This document shows positions 9,201-17,814 of a stretch of 64,000 nt of DNA, in pieces. The translations under genes were made by a program, and so were the position numbers. The stretch's first letter is position 1, and each line of letters begins with the position of its first letter. Origin of the DNA: Clostridiales bacterium (GTDB taxonomy: Bacteria; Bacillota; Clostridia; TANB77; CAG-508); contig DQFO01000010.1 of the NCBI GenBank assembly GCA_003525075.1, forward strand, positions 1 to 64,000, written 5' to 3'. Below the pieces are notes generated by a model. It worked only from the letters and a program-made list of their open reading frames with translations. It did no database searches and was not told the origin of the DNA.

Positions 9201-11515
9201 TATCCATCAACTTCTCCAGCATTGTATACTCTTATTGTATATAATACATAATCTCCTGGATTTACTAACAATGGTTGTTTATTACTTGGTGACCAATCAC
9301 ATTTTATTTTTCTATTTGTATTTTGCTTACTTTCATCATTTTCAATTGTAATCTTAGGAGCCCTTGTATATACTCCATCTGAATTTTTAGTATCTGTTAA
9401 ATATTCGCCTTCATCTATTTTTGCATCTTTACTTACTGCTGCTATAAATTTTACTAACTCTAAATCAAATACTTTTTGTACAGGTTTTACAACTAATTTT
9501 TCAAAGTCATCATCATCTTGTTCACCTTTATAAAAATAATTATCATCATCTAAATCGTTTTTGTTTGATGAATTTCCTGTATAATTTTCCATATTATCTC
9601 TGTTTACATTTGGTGATGTTATTGTTGATGAATCTCTATCTATCACACTATTTCCATTCGAATCTTTTGCATCAGCTATCCATGCAACATTTGTTAATAT
9701 TTTATCATTTTTTGTATCTGGTTCTTGTTTTACAATGCACTTAAATGTTAATGTCTCATAATCTAATCCATTTGTTTCTGAATATGCTTTTAAACTTTGA
9801 GCTGGATTTTCAGTAGTATTTACAATATTAAATACTATTGAATTAGCTGGTGCTTCTGTTGTTGGGACAGTTGGTAATCCTTTTGTTATAGTATATTTAT
9901 TTTTTGCATTTCCATCTTTTCCTATTGATGTTACTGTTTCTGGGTTTTCAGGTGATACTATTAAGCCTGTTGGTAACTGGTCAACGATTTTACTTGCATA
10001 TCCATCAATATCTCCTTCATTATATATTGTTATTGAATATGTTACTACATCATTTTCTTTAACTTCAACTGGAGCTTTTCTATGTTTATATGTTGCTGTT
10101 GTACCTGTTTTTAATGTACTCTCATCTATTTTTGGATTTCTTGATTGTAAATTTATATCTGTTAATTTTCTTCCATTTATTTCTATTATGTATTTACGTA
10201 ATGCTAAGTCAAATTCTGTATATTCTGCAGTTAATTCTGTTTCTATTGTTTCTGGTGCTCTTGTTATTTCTACTAATGGTTGTTCACCAGCTAATGTTAT
10301 TTTGGTATCTGTTTCTGTTCCTTTTAACCATAATGTTTTCTTTGTTCCAGAATTTGTTATATTAAGAGAAATTTTAATTGTTTTTCCATTTGTTGATGAA
10401 ACTTTTATATAAAATCCATCTTCATTTCCTATATAATCATTTATTGTTTTATTTTGTTCATTTCCTTCTGAATCTGAAATTTTATAATCTGTTATCTCAT
10501 TACCATTTTTGTCTGTTGTTTTTAATGTTATTGATGAATTTACATTATTAGTTCCATTTAATTTTATTGGCCCTAAAACATAATATTCTCCGACTTTTTT
10601 TATTGAAATTTTATATTTATTGTCTGCAACTTTTGTTAATCCATTTGTGTTTATACTTACTGGTGTTCTTGTTGTGTTATATTCACTTGCTCCATCATTT
10701 GCAGCCTTTATTAAATTCTTGTATAATAAGTCTGATTCATATTTTCTTCTGTTCTCATTGTTTCCTTCTCCAATACTTGCTTGAGTTGCCCAATTGTCAT
10801 TTGTTATTTTTAACCAAGATCCTGTTTCTGAATCAGTTTGATTATAAATTTCCCATCTATTAGATGGATTATAAGTTATATCATCATGAATTATATAATT
10901 TGTAAAATACCATATTACCATTTTTTGAATTGCTATTATGTCTTCATCTGTTAATGTATCTCCAACTGCAACATCATAAACTGCATTAAACTTTTTTAAA
11001 TATTCTTCTTTATTTGTTGTACCTGGAATATATGCATTATCTAATATCCATAAAATTTGATTATATGCTCCTTTTTCTGGAGTTAATAGATTTTTTATTA
11101 CTGTATTTTCATCAGAAGAATCAACTAATTTCTTTAATATCTCTTCTCGTTGTTGTTCTAAATCATATGATAAGTTATATTCTACTATATTAGTTTCTTT
11201 TCCTCCATTACTTACCCATGATTTTCCATACTCTGCTTTTATACAATATAAATTTCTTGCATTAGTAACTTTATCATTTACATTATTACTATTATATTGG
11301 TTTATTTGCCAAATATAATTTCCAGTAGATTCTGTTGGATCATTTATTCCATAACCTATATTTTTTCCATTAACATTTTTGGATTTTCCTAAATTTATAT
11401 AAATTGGTTTTTCTGCAACTACTGCAAAACTTCCAATTTGGCTTACCAATAATCCAAAAATCATAATAAAAAATATAATAAATGCTATTACAAATTTTAA
11501 ATTTTTCTTGTTCAT
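6230..11515 (-). CDS. Giant thioester-domain surface adhesin with four DUF11-like repeats
   Basis: 1,761 aa. I start at ATG 11515, which follows GGAAAGG at good spacing. An in-frame GTG at 11563 has no ribosome site and lies at the predicted transcription start. A signal peptide is followed by a thioester-type domain: Cys91 in NLYCIKAEYG and Gln197 in AIQKMVIWYF fit the Cys...Gln pair that forms an internal thioester in Gram-positive adhesins. Four repeats begin FDLALRKYI-like near residues 435, 682, 1355 and 1556. Each has a DGYA-type motif (PGYA in the last) and an acidic DxDxxG-D-DS-PD tail. SpaA/Cna-B-like domains lie near 927 and 1230. The protein ends with one membrane helix and KKFVL. 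No LPXTG is present; ISTGIG precedes the helix. Predicted role is covalent adhesion to host or neighbouring cells. Target unknown. Confidence 0.9.
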   Translation of the reverse strand: MNKKNLKFVIAFIIFFIMIFGLLVSQIGSFAVVAEKPIYINLGKSKNVNGKNIGYGINDPTESTGNYIWQINQYNSNNVNDKVTNARNLYCIKAEYGKSWVSNGGKETNIVEYNLSYDLEQQREEILKKLVDSSDENTVIKNLLTPEKGAYNQILWILDNAYIPGTTNKEEYLKKFNAVYDVAVGDTLTDEDIIAIQKMVIWYFTNYIIHDDITYNPSNRWEIYNQTDSETGSWLKITNDNWATQASIGEGNNENRRKYESDLLYKNLIKAANDGASEYNTTRTPVSINTNGLTKVADNKYKISIKKVGEYYVLGPIKLNGTNNVNSSITLKTTDKNGNEITDYKISDSEGNEQNKTINDYIGNEDGFYIKVSSTNGKTIKISLNITNSGTKKTLWLKGTETDTKITLAGEQPLVEITRAPETIETELTAEYTEFDLALRKYIIEINGRKLTDINLQSRNPKIDESTLKTGTTATYKHRKAPVEVKENDVVTYSITIYNEGDIDGYASKIVDQLPTGLIVSPENPETVTSIGKDGNAKNKYTITKGLPTVPTTEAPANSIVFNIVNTTENPAQSLKAYSETNGLDYETLTFKCIVKQEPDTKNDKILTNVAWIADAKDSNGNSVIDRDSSTITSPNVNRDNMENYTGNSSNKNDLDDDNYFYKGEQDDDDFEKLVVKPVQKVFDLELVKFIAAVSKDAKIDEGEYLTDTKNSDGVYTRAPKITIENDESKQNTNRKIKCDWSPSNKQPLLVNPGDYVLYTIRVYNAGEVDGYASLIKDLLPVGLEFVETTDQTSEYYGIWNIDKMTDENGQEREVISTDHLAKGKGKELNSVEGDANYTANLLRALDDSKNVSDTEPKNPDYRDVQVLCRVKEQTNKVLVNYAQISADTDKNGNEIDDKDSTPDNLPKDGPHEDDEDLEKIQVKGPGKYDLVLVKEDKNGEQLNSTAEFEVTTNGKTETKKITGRLTIAENVTIDADHLTEDVYVIKETKAPDDYCKFDGTITITVTKKEKDDGTGYEKSVKYTVVDSKGNDITNKKDANVYLNNDGNIYVEVKNYEEPEIHKGVKDVTNQDSGYNADEVHTWVIESDIPSNLDNYKLYDIVDNIDYRLKFEGTNKVVVKIGNTTLKEGTDYKISFVENTNGVQNKTTSGKLTLTFLDTENGMNASTTLKNNQGKKIQVIFNTTFAKDENGNLLATMGEQIPNQAKLEYINTSSDNKVTKESEKPEIHTGGVVLYKYYELKDEKHSLEGAKFGIYATEEDAKNNKNVIMTATSDKNGLVRFTGLKYGGDAKSSESNKQQDGTYKYDADKASTNYWIAEIEAPNGFEKYNEIIAVTINKDSYNEKTPIYQVKNNKLNFDLALRKFITQVQETEVTTRIPQVKYENSQISYEHTKEPLIVHVNDVVIYTLRIFNEGNIDGYASTITDDIPDYLEYLPENETNTKYLWKMYDKDGNETQDVSKAVKIKTTYLSKENEKTAGENLLKAFDGNVANISYKDIKIAFKVKDPNSNTYIITNHAQISDDSDKDGKPIEDIDSVPDEWNEGEDDQDVEHVKVEYFDLALLKYVTKAIVIENGQERITETGYNGLEDPEPVVKVEIKKKQLKNVIVKFAYGIKITNEGDIPGYAKEITDYVPAGLRFEAADNPGWTDEGNNVISTRLLEGKLLQPGESATVEVVLTWINGADNLGEKINTAEISEDYNDHGDVPDRDSTPDNQVPGEDDIDIAKVILAISTGIGQTFFGITIGLLSVVLVGIILIKKFVL

Positions 11516-11570
11516 TTTACTTTTCCTTTCCAATTTATAATTCATGTTTTTAAACATTTTCACAATTTAT

Positions 11571-11599
11571 ATTTTACTATTTTATCACTAAAAAGTCAA
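11571..11599 (-). promoter_or_regulatory. Sigma-A-type promoter of the thioester adhesin gene
   Basis: On the minus strand TTGACT (11599-11594) is followed by a 17-base spacer and TAAAAT (11576-11571). Transcription would start near 11564, giving a leader of about 50 bases before ATG 11515. This rules against the upstream GTG at 11563 as the start. Confidence 0.65.
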
Positions 11600-11611
11600 T
11601 TAAAAATCCTT

Positions 11612-11638
11612 ATTTTGTTCACATTTTATGAACAAAAT
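11612..11638. promoter_or_regulatory. Perfect 10-bp inverted repeat between divergent genes (operator candidate)
   Basis: ATTTTGTTCA (11612-11621) and TGAACAAAAT (11629-11638) are perfect inverted arms separated by 7 bases. They lie just upstream of the adhesin promoter and ahead of the rightward gene at 11691. The site could bind a dimeric regulator, but which one is unknown. No T-tract terminator role is evident. Confidence 0.4.
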
Positions 11639-11690
11639 TCATATTATAATTACAAAAACATATATTTTTATAAACTGGAGTGTGATAATT

Positions 11691-12146
11691 ATGGATAATA
11701 ATATGAATGATTTAATTAATAATGTTAAAAATATGGTTAATTCTGGAAATATTCCACCAGAAATTCAACAAATGATGAATTCTATGAAATCCTCAGATAA
11801 TAATACTTCAAGTAATAATTCTTCAAATATAGATATAAACAAAATTCTAAGCCAAGTCTCACCTGAAATGATCAACAACTTAAGTTCTTCTCTTAATCCA
11901 AATTCTTCTGCTAATAATAATTCTAATCAAAATAATTTTAATTTAGATATGAATACAATATTAAAAATGAAATCTATTATGGAAAGTATGAACAACAAAA
12001 ACGATCCAAGAGCTAATCTATTATATTCATTAAAACCTTATTTAAGAGAAAGCAAAAAAGACAAAGTTGATCAATATGTAAATATGTTAAACATAAGCAA
12101 AATTGCCGATTTTATGAATAAACCAAATGTAGATAAAAAAGATTGA
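11691..12146 (+). CDS. Asn-rich small protein of unknown function
   Basis: 151 aa. I start at ATG 11691 (MDNNMNDLIN), preceded by CTGGAG; the longer frame back to 11628 has no ribosome site. An amphipathic N-terminus (residues 1-30) is followed by a low-complexity Asn/Ser linker and a more conserved-looking C-terminal block containing LYSLKPYLRESKKDKVDQY. No signal peptide or membrane segment is seen. I do not recognise a named family; the C-terminal block looks like a real folded element. The gene lies 31 bases upstream of the next small gene and is probably co-transcribed with it. Confidence 0.7.
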   Translation: MDNNMNDLINNVKNMVNSGNIPPEIQQMMNSMKSSDNNTSSNNSSNIDINKILSQVSPEMINNLSSSLNPNSSANNNSNQNNFNLDMNTILKMKSIMESMNNKNDPRANLLYSLKPYLRESKKDKVDQYVNMLNISKIADFMNKPNVDKKD

Positions 12147-12177
12147 TTTTTTCAATATTAAGGAGGAAAAAGACATT

Positions 12178-12534
12178 ATGCAAAATTTTAATAAAAGTTA
12201 TTCACCTTTTTATAACAACATTCATAGAAGAAATTTTATTCCACCAAATTATAGTTCTTTTCCTTTTTCCCCTAATACTTTAAAAAGTTCCAATAGTAAT
12301 TTTTTTCCAAATAATCAAGAAAGTGAGAAAAAAAGTGATTCTAAAAATAATAATATTCAATCAAATACTCCTTCAAAAAGTCTTCCTCCAAATAAAGATT
12401 TTGTTTTAGATTTATTTGGCTTAAAATTATATTTTGATGATGTTCTTATTTTGAGTTTAATCTTCTTTTTGTACAAAGAAGATGTTAAAGATGAAGGATT
12501 ATTTTTAGCTCTAGTTCTACTTCTTATTAGTTAA
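12178..12534 (+). CDS. Small protein with hydrophobic C-terminus, unknown function
   Basis: 118 aa with a strong AAGGAGG site before the ATG. The N-terminal 70 residues are polar, rich in Asn, Ser and Pro, and look disordered. The last 45 residues contain a conserved-looking block (DLFGLKLYFDDVLILSLI) followed by FFLYKEDV and a hydrophobic end, LFLALVLLLIS. This could be one or two membrane-associated helices. It is second in a two-gene unit that ends at the hairpin at 12537-12579. I know of no confirmed function. Confidence 0.75.
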   Translation: MQNFNKSYSPFYNNIHRRNFIPPNYSSFPFSPNTLKSSNSNFFPNNQESEKKSDSKNNNIQSNTPSKSLPPNKDFVLDLFGLKLYFDDVLILSLIFFLYKEDVKDEGLFLALVLLLIS

Positions 12535-12536
12535 TA

Positions 12537-12579
12537 AAAATAGAGAAAATGACTTTCATAAGACCATTTTCTCTATTTT
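12537..12579. terminator. Bidirectional terminator between the small-gene pair and minC
   Basis: AAAATAGAGAAAATG (12537-12551) and CATTTTCTCTATTTT (12565-12579) form a perfect 15-bp stem between two converging transcription units. Confidence 0.85.
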
Positions 12580-12581
12580 AT

Positions 12582-13196
12582 TTACCATTTTTCTATCTCT
12601 ATTTTATCATTTTTTACACATATATATGCTCTAGCTACATTAAAATTGTCTGCCTTATCAATTTCTTTCACAATATTAGAAATTCTCACCTGTAATGCTT
12701 CTAAATTTCCTGCTGTAATTATAGCATCTTTGTTTCCTTTAGCTCCCGCATGTGCAAGACCTCTTAAATTTCCTTGTACTATTATATTGTCTCCTGCAAT
12801 AACTTCTGCTCCTGCATTAACATCTCCTATAATTACTACACTTCCTTTTGCCTCAATTTTTTGACCTGATCTTACTGAACCTCTTTGAAAAATGGTATCA
12901 GAATTTTCTATTTTTTCTTTATAGCTTCTTACAATACTATGTAGTCCTAGACTAGTTGGAGTATTAAAATTTATTTGTACATCAAGATATTCTTTTACAA
13001 TATTCCTTACATCTTGTAATTCTTGTTCTGATAATATTTTTCCAGTAACTCTAATTGGCGTTTTTTCTTCTTGATATAATTTTGTTAATTCTGCAAGTTT
13101 TATCTTTAGTTCTCCTATAATTTCTTCTTCTGTTGCATTATCTTCAATCTTTACTAATGTTTCTTCTTTTTTTAAGTTTATGCTAATACAACTCAT
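12582..13196 (-). CDS. minC: Septum site-determining protein MinC
   Basis: 204 aa. MinC inhibits FtsZ ring formation away from mid-cell. The C-terminal beta-helix domain is clear: GSVRSGQKIEAKGSVVIIGD, then NAGAEVIAGDNIIVQGNLRG, then LAHAGAKGN and LEALQVRI, all family hallmarks. The N-terminal FtsZ-binding domain (residues 1-100) is less conserved. I place the start at ATG 13196, nine bases from GGAGG; a TTG at 13199 is possible. It is the last gene of the radC-mreBCD-PBP2-minC run and ends at a strong terminator. MinD normally follows MinC in Firmicutes and is not here. Confidence 0.93.
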   Translation of the reverse strand: MSCISINLKKEETLVKIEDNATEEEIIGELKIKLAELTKLYQEEKTPIRVTGKILSEQELQDVRNIVKEYLDVQINFNTPTSLGLHSIVRSYKEKIENSDTIFQRGSVRSGQKIEAKGSVVIIGDVNAGAEVIAGDNIIVQGNLRGLAHAGAKGNKDAIITAGNLEALQVRISNIVKEIDKADNFNVARAYICVKNDKIEIEKW

Positions 13197-13223
13197 CAAC
13201 TTTTTCCTCCAATTTTTTACTTT

Positions 13224-15344
13224 TTATCTCATTTGTTCTGTATATGGTATAGCTGTTAAGCTTTCACTCACTTCTTCTACTACATTCATTCCAAAATATT
13301 GTGTTAACACATCTCTAGCTACCTCAGCAGCATAATTTCCATGTCCACCATTTTCTATCATTACAGCTATAGCTACTTCAGGATTATCAAATGGTGCAAA
13401 ACATACAAACCAAGCATTTACTATATCACTTTGTGCTGTTTCAGCAGAACCTGTTTTTCCAGCAACTTCTACAATAAAGTTTTTGAATATATTATATGCT
13501 GTTCCTCCTGCTTCACTTGTTGCCATTCTCATTCCTTCTTTGGCTATTTCTATACTTTCTGCACTTATTTCTATTCCATCATTTTGGTCTGTTATTCCAA
13601 GTTTATTATTTACAAAATTTCTGATTTCTTCTTGTGATACTTCTGTTCCATCTGAATTTAAAATAGTTTTTACTATTGCTGGTTGTACCACAGTTCCACC
13701 ATTAGCGATTGATGAAATATATTTTGCAATTTGAATTGGTGCAAAACTATTATCTCCTTGTCCTATTGCTGCACTTAATGTATCTCCTGGTCCCCATCCA
13801 TCTTTTCTTTGAGCTAGCATTCCTGTTTTTTCACTTGGCAATTCTATTCCCGTTAATTTTCCTAGCCCAAAATGTAAAGCATATTTTGCAATTGCATCAA
13901 TTCCCATTCTATCTCCAGCTTCATAAAAGAAATAGTTACAAGAATGTTGAAGTGCTTGTGTTACATTTAAATATCCATGTCCTCTATGGTAACTTGTATA
14001 ATACCAACATTTTCTTGGTGGATAATATTTTGTATAAATACCTGTATCATTGATTTTTTCTTTTGATGTTATTGCTCCTGTTTCAAGTCCTGCTATTGCA
14101 GTTATCATTTTATATACAGAACCAGGCTCATATGTTCCTTGTATTGCTTTATTTAATAATGGATGTGTTTCACTATCATTCATATAATTCCATTTATCTG
14201 ATTCAAGTTTTCCTACAAACCATTGTGGCTCATATGATGGGTAACTTGCCATCGCTAAAACTTCTCCTGTATTTACATTCATAACAACTGCTGCTCCACC
14301 TTTTGCATCATAAACTTGAGAAAATCCTCCATTTTTGATTTTTTCTACACAATTTGCTAAAGCTTCTTCAGTAACTGATTGTAATGTTGAATCTATCGTT
14401 AAAATTACATTACTACCAGCAACAGCTTCTTTTGTTATGTTTTCACCCGTTATTGTTCCATCAACAGACATTTCGACTTGTTTTTGTCCACTTGTTCCCT
14501 TTAAATATTCTTCAAACATTGATTCTATACCAGTTTTTCCAATAATATCATCCATGTTATATTTATCTTTTCTCTGTTGATATTCTTCATCACTTATTGT
14601 TCTTGTATATCCAATTACATGTGCTGCTAATGTTCCATTATTATATACTCTTTCAGCAGTTGTATCTATACTTATTCCAGGAAACTCGCCATTTCTTTCA
14701 TTTATTTGTGCTACAACAGTATCATTTACATCTTTTGAAATTGTTATTGGTTTTGTTGCACTATATCCTGTTGTTGTAATCAAATATCTTATTGAAATTA
14801 TTTTTCTTATATCTTCAACATTATCTGTTGAAATTTGATATTTAGATTTAAATTTATAAAATGCCTCTTCTGCTGTTGTATCTTCTGAAAGTTTATATTT
14901 CTTTTTCCATTTTTCTAATGTGCTATCTGATATAGTATATTCAAATGGTGATATTTTTACAGGAAATATATCTGTATATGTAGCTTGTTGTTCATTTAAT
15001 AAATTAACTAATTTCAATATTGCCGTATTTAATTCATCATCAGATACGTTTGTTTTATATATTTCTACATTATTAACTGCTCTAATCCCTGCTAATTCAG
15101 TTCCAGATCTATCTAAAATAGATCCCCTTACAGAATCTATTTTACTTATTCTTGAAAGTCTTGTATTTGATTGTTGTCTATAACTCTCGCCATGTACTAC
15201 TTGTAAGTTGAATAATTGAGCAATAAGAATTATACCAATTGCATATACAAGTATTGTTATTATATTAAATCTAAAATTAACTTGTTTTATTCCATTTTCT
15301 TGTTCCCATGAAGTTTCTTTGTCAAAGCTAATTCTCTTGTTCAA
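13224..15344 (-). CDS. mrdA: Class B penicillin-binding protein 2 (elongation transpeptidase)
   Basis: 706 aa from TTG 15344, which follows GAAGGTG; a GTG at 15362 lacks a ribosome site. This transpeptidase crosslinks peptidoglycan during rod elongation with MreBCD. One N-terminal membrane helix (about residues 25-48) anchors it, followed by the pedestal domain with RGSILDRSGTELAG. Active-site motifs are all present: SVYK near residue 406 (catalytic Ser), SCN near 467 and KTGSAE near 628. Length fits PBP2/PbpA. It sits between mreD and minC, 29 bases downstream of mreD, so co-transcription is likely. No key residue is missing. Confidence 0.93.
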   Translation of the reverse strand: MNKRISFDKETSWEQENGIKQVNFRFNIITILVYAIGIILIAQLFNLQVVHGESYRQQSNTRLSRISKIDSVRGSILDRSGTELAGIRAVNNVEIYKTNVSDDELNTAILKLVNLLNEQQATYTDIFPVKISPFEYTISDSTLEKWKKKYKLSEDTTAEEAFYKFKSKYQISTDNVEDIRKIISIRYLITTTGYSATKPITISKDVNDTVVAQINERNGEFPGISIDTTAERVYNNGTLAAHVIGYTRTISDEEYQQRKDKYNMDDIIGKTGIESMFEEYLKGTSGQKQVEMSVDGTITGENITKEAVAGSNVILTIDSTLQSVTEEALANCVEKIKNGGFSQVYDAKGGAAVVMNVNTGEVLAMASYPSYEPQWFVGKLESDKWNYMNDSETHPLLNKAIQGTYEPGSVYKMITAIAGLETGAITSKEKINDTGIYTKYYPPRKCWYYTSYHRGHGYLNVTQALQHSCNYFFYEAGDRMGIDAIAKYALHFGLGKLTGIELPSEKTGMLAQRKDGWGPGDTLSAAIGQGDNSFAPIQIAKYISSIANGGTVVQPAIVKTILNSDGTEVSQEEIRNFVNNKLGITDQNDGIEISAESIEIAKEGMRMATSEAGGTAYNIFKNFIVEVAGKTGSAETAQSDIVNAWFVCFAPFDNPEVAIAVMIENGGHGNYAAEVARDVLTQYFGMNVVEEVSESLTAIPYTEQMR

Positions 15345-15373
15345 TTTTTCACCTTCTTTCACATTGTTTTTTA

Positions 15374-15907
15374 TTAAAAATATCTTGTTAAGATTTTATC
15401 ACCCTTTATTTCGCTTTCAATTTCATATCCAACATTTTTCATAATTGGATATATAATAATTATTATGAAAATATTATATATTGTTTCAAGTGCCAAAATT
15501 TTCAAAAATGGAATTACTTCTACACTTATTTGAAAAAATACTCCTTGAAGAACATATAATAATACTTCATATACAATTGTGCAAAATGCTCCTATCAATA
15601 AAATCACTATTCTACTATCTTTTGAAAAATTTTTGTCAAATGTTCCTCCTATAATTCCGACAATAGCTAAACATACAGAAGTTATTCCTATATTTTTTCC
15701 AATCCACAAATCCATAAAAATTCCATATATTATTCCATATATTATTCCTCTGCTTCTTCCAATAAATAGTCCTATAAAAAGTGCTAATATTACTACAATA
15801 TTAGGCATTACTCCTGCTATTGTAAAATTTACAAAAAATACGGATTGTAATAAATATATAAATATAAACACGAAAATTAAAGATATATATATTAATGCTT
15901 TTTTCAT
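15374..15907 (-). CDS. mreD: Rod shape-determining protein MreD
   Basis: 177 aa and almost entirely hydrophobic, with five to six predicted membrane helices. MreD is the integral membrane part of the elongasome, linking MreC and the RodA/PBP2 synthase. Identification rests on size, topology, the motif pair MPNIVVILALFIGLF and RGIIYGIIYGIFMDLW, and position directly between mreC and PBP2. The ribosome site is weak (AAAGAGAG). Sequence conservation in this family is low, so gene order carries weight. Confidence 0.88.
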   Translation of the reverse strand: MKKALIYISLIFVFIFIYLLQSVFFVNFTIAGVMPNIVVILALFIGLFIGRSRGIIYGIIYGIFMDLWIGKNIGITSVCLAIVGIIGGTFDKNFSKDSRIVILLIGAFCTIVYEVLLYVLQGVFFQISVEVIPFLKILALETIYNIFIIIIIYPIMKNVGYEIESEIKGDKILTRYF

Positions 15908-15927
15908 GTATTAAAAACTCTCTTTCA

Positions 15928-16743
15928 TTATTTTATTATTACAAGTACTGTTTCTAATTTGTTAAAATCTACGGCTGTTTCAATCACAGCATATGAATCA
16001 ATTTTATTCGTCCCTGTTTCAACTTTTTTTATTCTTCCAACATGTATTCCTTTAGTATAAATTCCACCCATTCCAGATGTTTCTACACTATCTCCTTGAA
16101 TTACATTAGAACCTATTTTTAAATTTGTTGCTTTTAATGTTGATTCACTTTCTATTGTTCCTTTACATGTCATTACATCTCTTGTTGTACTTGCTAAACA
16201 ACTTGTAGAACTTGCACTGTCAACAATTGTTTGAATTTTTGCAGTTTTAGCTGTTGTTGATACAATATATCCCACAAGACCTTCATCAGCAATAACTGTC
16301 ATATTTTCTTTTACACCATTATCTGATCCTATATTTATTACTAGTGTTTTTGAATAATTGCTTATATCTCTTGATATAATTGTTCCTGGAACAGTTGTAT
16401 ATTCACCATATTTTTCCGCTAAATTTAATTGTTGTTTTAATTGTTCATTTTCCGTTTTCATTACTTCAAATTCTCTTAGACTTTTTTCTAGTTCACTATT
16501 TTTTTGTTTTAGTTCCTCATTTTCTGTTTTTAATTCATTTACATTTTCAAAAAATTTATCATTATTATTTATTTTATTTTTTAAATAAGTTAAACCATTT
16601 TGAATTGGAACAATAACAACATTTGCAAAGTTTTCAATTGTAGATATATTTTCTGTATTTTTATTTGTAAATACAACTAATAATACTAATATAATTATTG
16701 TTATAATTACTCCAATTACTCCACTTTTGCTATTTCTTTCCAT
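15928..16743 (-). CDS. mreC: Rod shape-determining protein MreC
   Basis: 271 aa. I start at ATG 16743, seven bases after AAAGGA; an in-frame TTG 15 bases upstream is less likely. One membrane helix (about residues 8-28) is followed by a coiled coil (about 60-105, rich in ENEELKQK heptads) and the two beta-barrel domains of MreC. Motifs include GLVGYIV and the C-terminal GMGGIYTKGIHVGRI. MreC lies outside the membrane and bridges MreB/MreD to PBP2. It sits 18 bases downstream of mreB and 20 bases upstream of mreD. Confidence 0.92.
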   Translation of the reverse strand: MERNSKSGVIGVIITIIILVLLVVFTNKNTENISTIENFANVVIVPIQNGLTYLKNKINNNDKFFENVNELKTENEELKQKNSELEKSLREFEVMKTENEQLKQQLNLAEKYGEYTTVPGTIISRDISNYSKTLVINIGSDNGVKENMTVIADEGLVGYIVSTTAKTAKIQTIVDSASSTSCLASTTRDVMTCKGTIESESTLKATNLKIGSNVIQGDSVETSGMGGIYTKGIHVGRIKKVETGTNKIDSYAVIETAVDFNKLETVLVIIK

Positions 16744-16761
16744 ACAAATTCCTTTCAAAAA

Positions 16762-17790
16762 TTATCTTTTTCTTGCATTTTTTAATACTGTTCTTAATTT
16801 ATCTATATCTTGCAATGTTTTTCCTGTACCTCTTACAACACATTCTAATGGATCTTCAGCAACATATGTTGGCATTCCTGTTTCCATACTAATAAGCTTG
16901 TCTAAATTTTGAACTAATGCTCCTCCACCTGATAACATTATTCCTTTTTCCATAATATCTGAAGCTAATTCTGGTGGTGTTTTTTCCAATGTTAATTTTA
17001 CTACTTCAACAATTTGTGCAATTGAATCTTTTATTGCTTCTTCTACCTGACCTGATGTAATTATTTCCGTTGCTGGTAACCCTGTTGCTAAATCTCTTCC
17101 TTTAATTTTCATACTCATTTGTGACATTAATGGTAATGCACAACCTAATTCTTTTTTTATATTTTCAGCTGTTGTTTCTCCGATTGCTAAATTTAATTCC
17201 CTTTTTACATAATTTATAATATCTTCATTAAGTTCATCTCCTGCAATTCTTATTGAATTACTTAATACAATTCCACCTAATGATATTACTGCTACTTCTG
17301 TTGTTCCTCCACCAATATCAACTATAATATTTCCACTTGGTTGTTCAATTTCTATTCCAGCTCCAATAGCAGCAGCCATTGGTTCTTCAATTAAATAAAC
17401 TTCTTTTGCTCCTGCTCGTATTATTGTTTCTTCAACTGCTCTTTCTTCTACTTCCGTAATCCCTGATGGTACTCCTACTATTACTCTTGGTCTTACTGCA
17501 TTATATTTTTTACATACTTTGTCCATTATTTTTTTCAATAAAAGTTTTGTTGCTGTAAAATCTGCAATAACTCCATCTTTTAAAGGTCTTATTGCACTTA
17601 CTTCTTTTGGCGTCCTTCCTAGCATTTCTTTTGCTTCATTTCCTATTGCAATAACATTTCCTGTTTGATTTTCTATTGCTATAACTGCTGGTTCTCTATA
17701 AACAATTCCTTTTCCATTTAATGTGACTAAAATATTTGCAGTTCCTAAATCTATTCCTATATCTCTAGATTTTAATGATAAAAAACTCAT
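16762..17790 (-). CDS. mreB: Rod shape-determining actin homologue MreB
   Basis: 342 aa from ATG 17790, nine bases after GGAAGG. MreB is the bacterial actin that organises cell-wall elongation. The actin-fold nucleotide motifs are clear: DIGIDLGTANILV (phosphate 1), NIIVDIGGGTTEVAVISLGG (phosphate 2) and GIMLSGGGALVQNLD (adenosine site). An amphipathic membrane-binding N-terminus (MSFLSLKSR) is present. The gene lies 24 bases after radC and leads mreC and mreD, the order seen in Bacillus and Clostridia. Confidence 0.97.
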   Translation of the reverse strand: MSFLSLKSRDIGIDLGTANILVTLNGKGIVYREPAVIAIENQTGNVIAIGNEAKEMLGRTPKEVSAIRPLKDGVIADFTATKLLLKKIMDKVCKKYNAVRPRVIVGVPSGITEVEERAVEETIIRAGAKEVYLIEEPMAAAIGAGIEIEQPSGNIIVDIGGGTTEVAVISLGGIVLSNSIRIAGDELNEDIINYVKRELNLAIGETTAENIKKELGCALPLMSQMSMKIKGRDLATGLPATEIITSGQVEEAIKDSIAQIVEVVKLTLEKTPPELASDIMEKGIMLSGGGALVQNLDKLISMETGMPTYVAEDPLECVVRGTGKTLQDIDKLRTVLKNARKR

Positions 17791-17814
17791 TTTCCCCATT
17801 CCTTCCAAATGTTT

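Noticed and set aside
11516..11563. GTG start at 11563 extending the thioester adhesin by 16 residues
   Set aside because: No ribosome site, and it coincides with the predicted transcription start; ATG 11515 has GGAAAGG.
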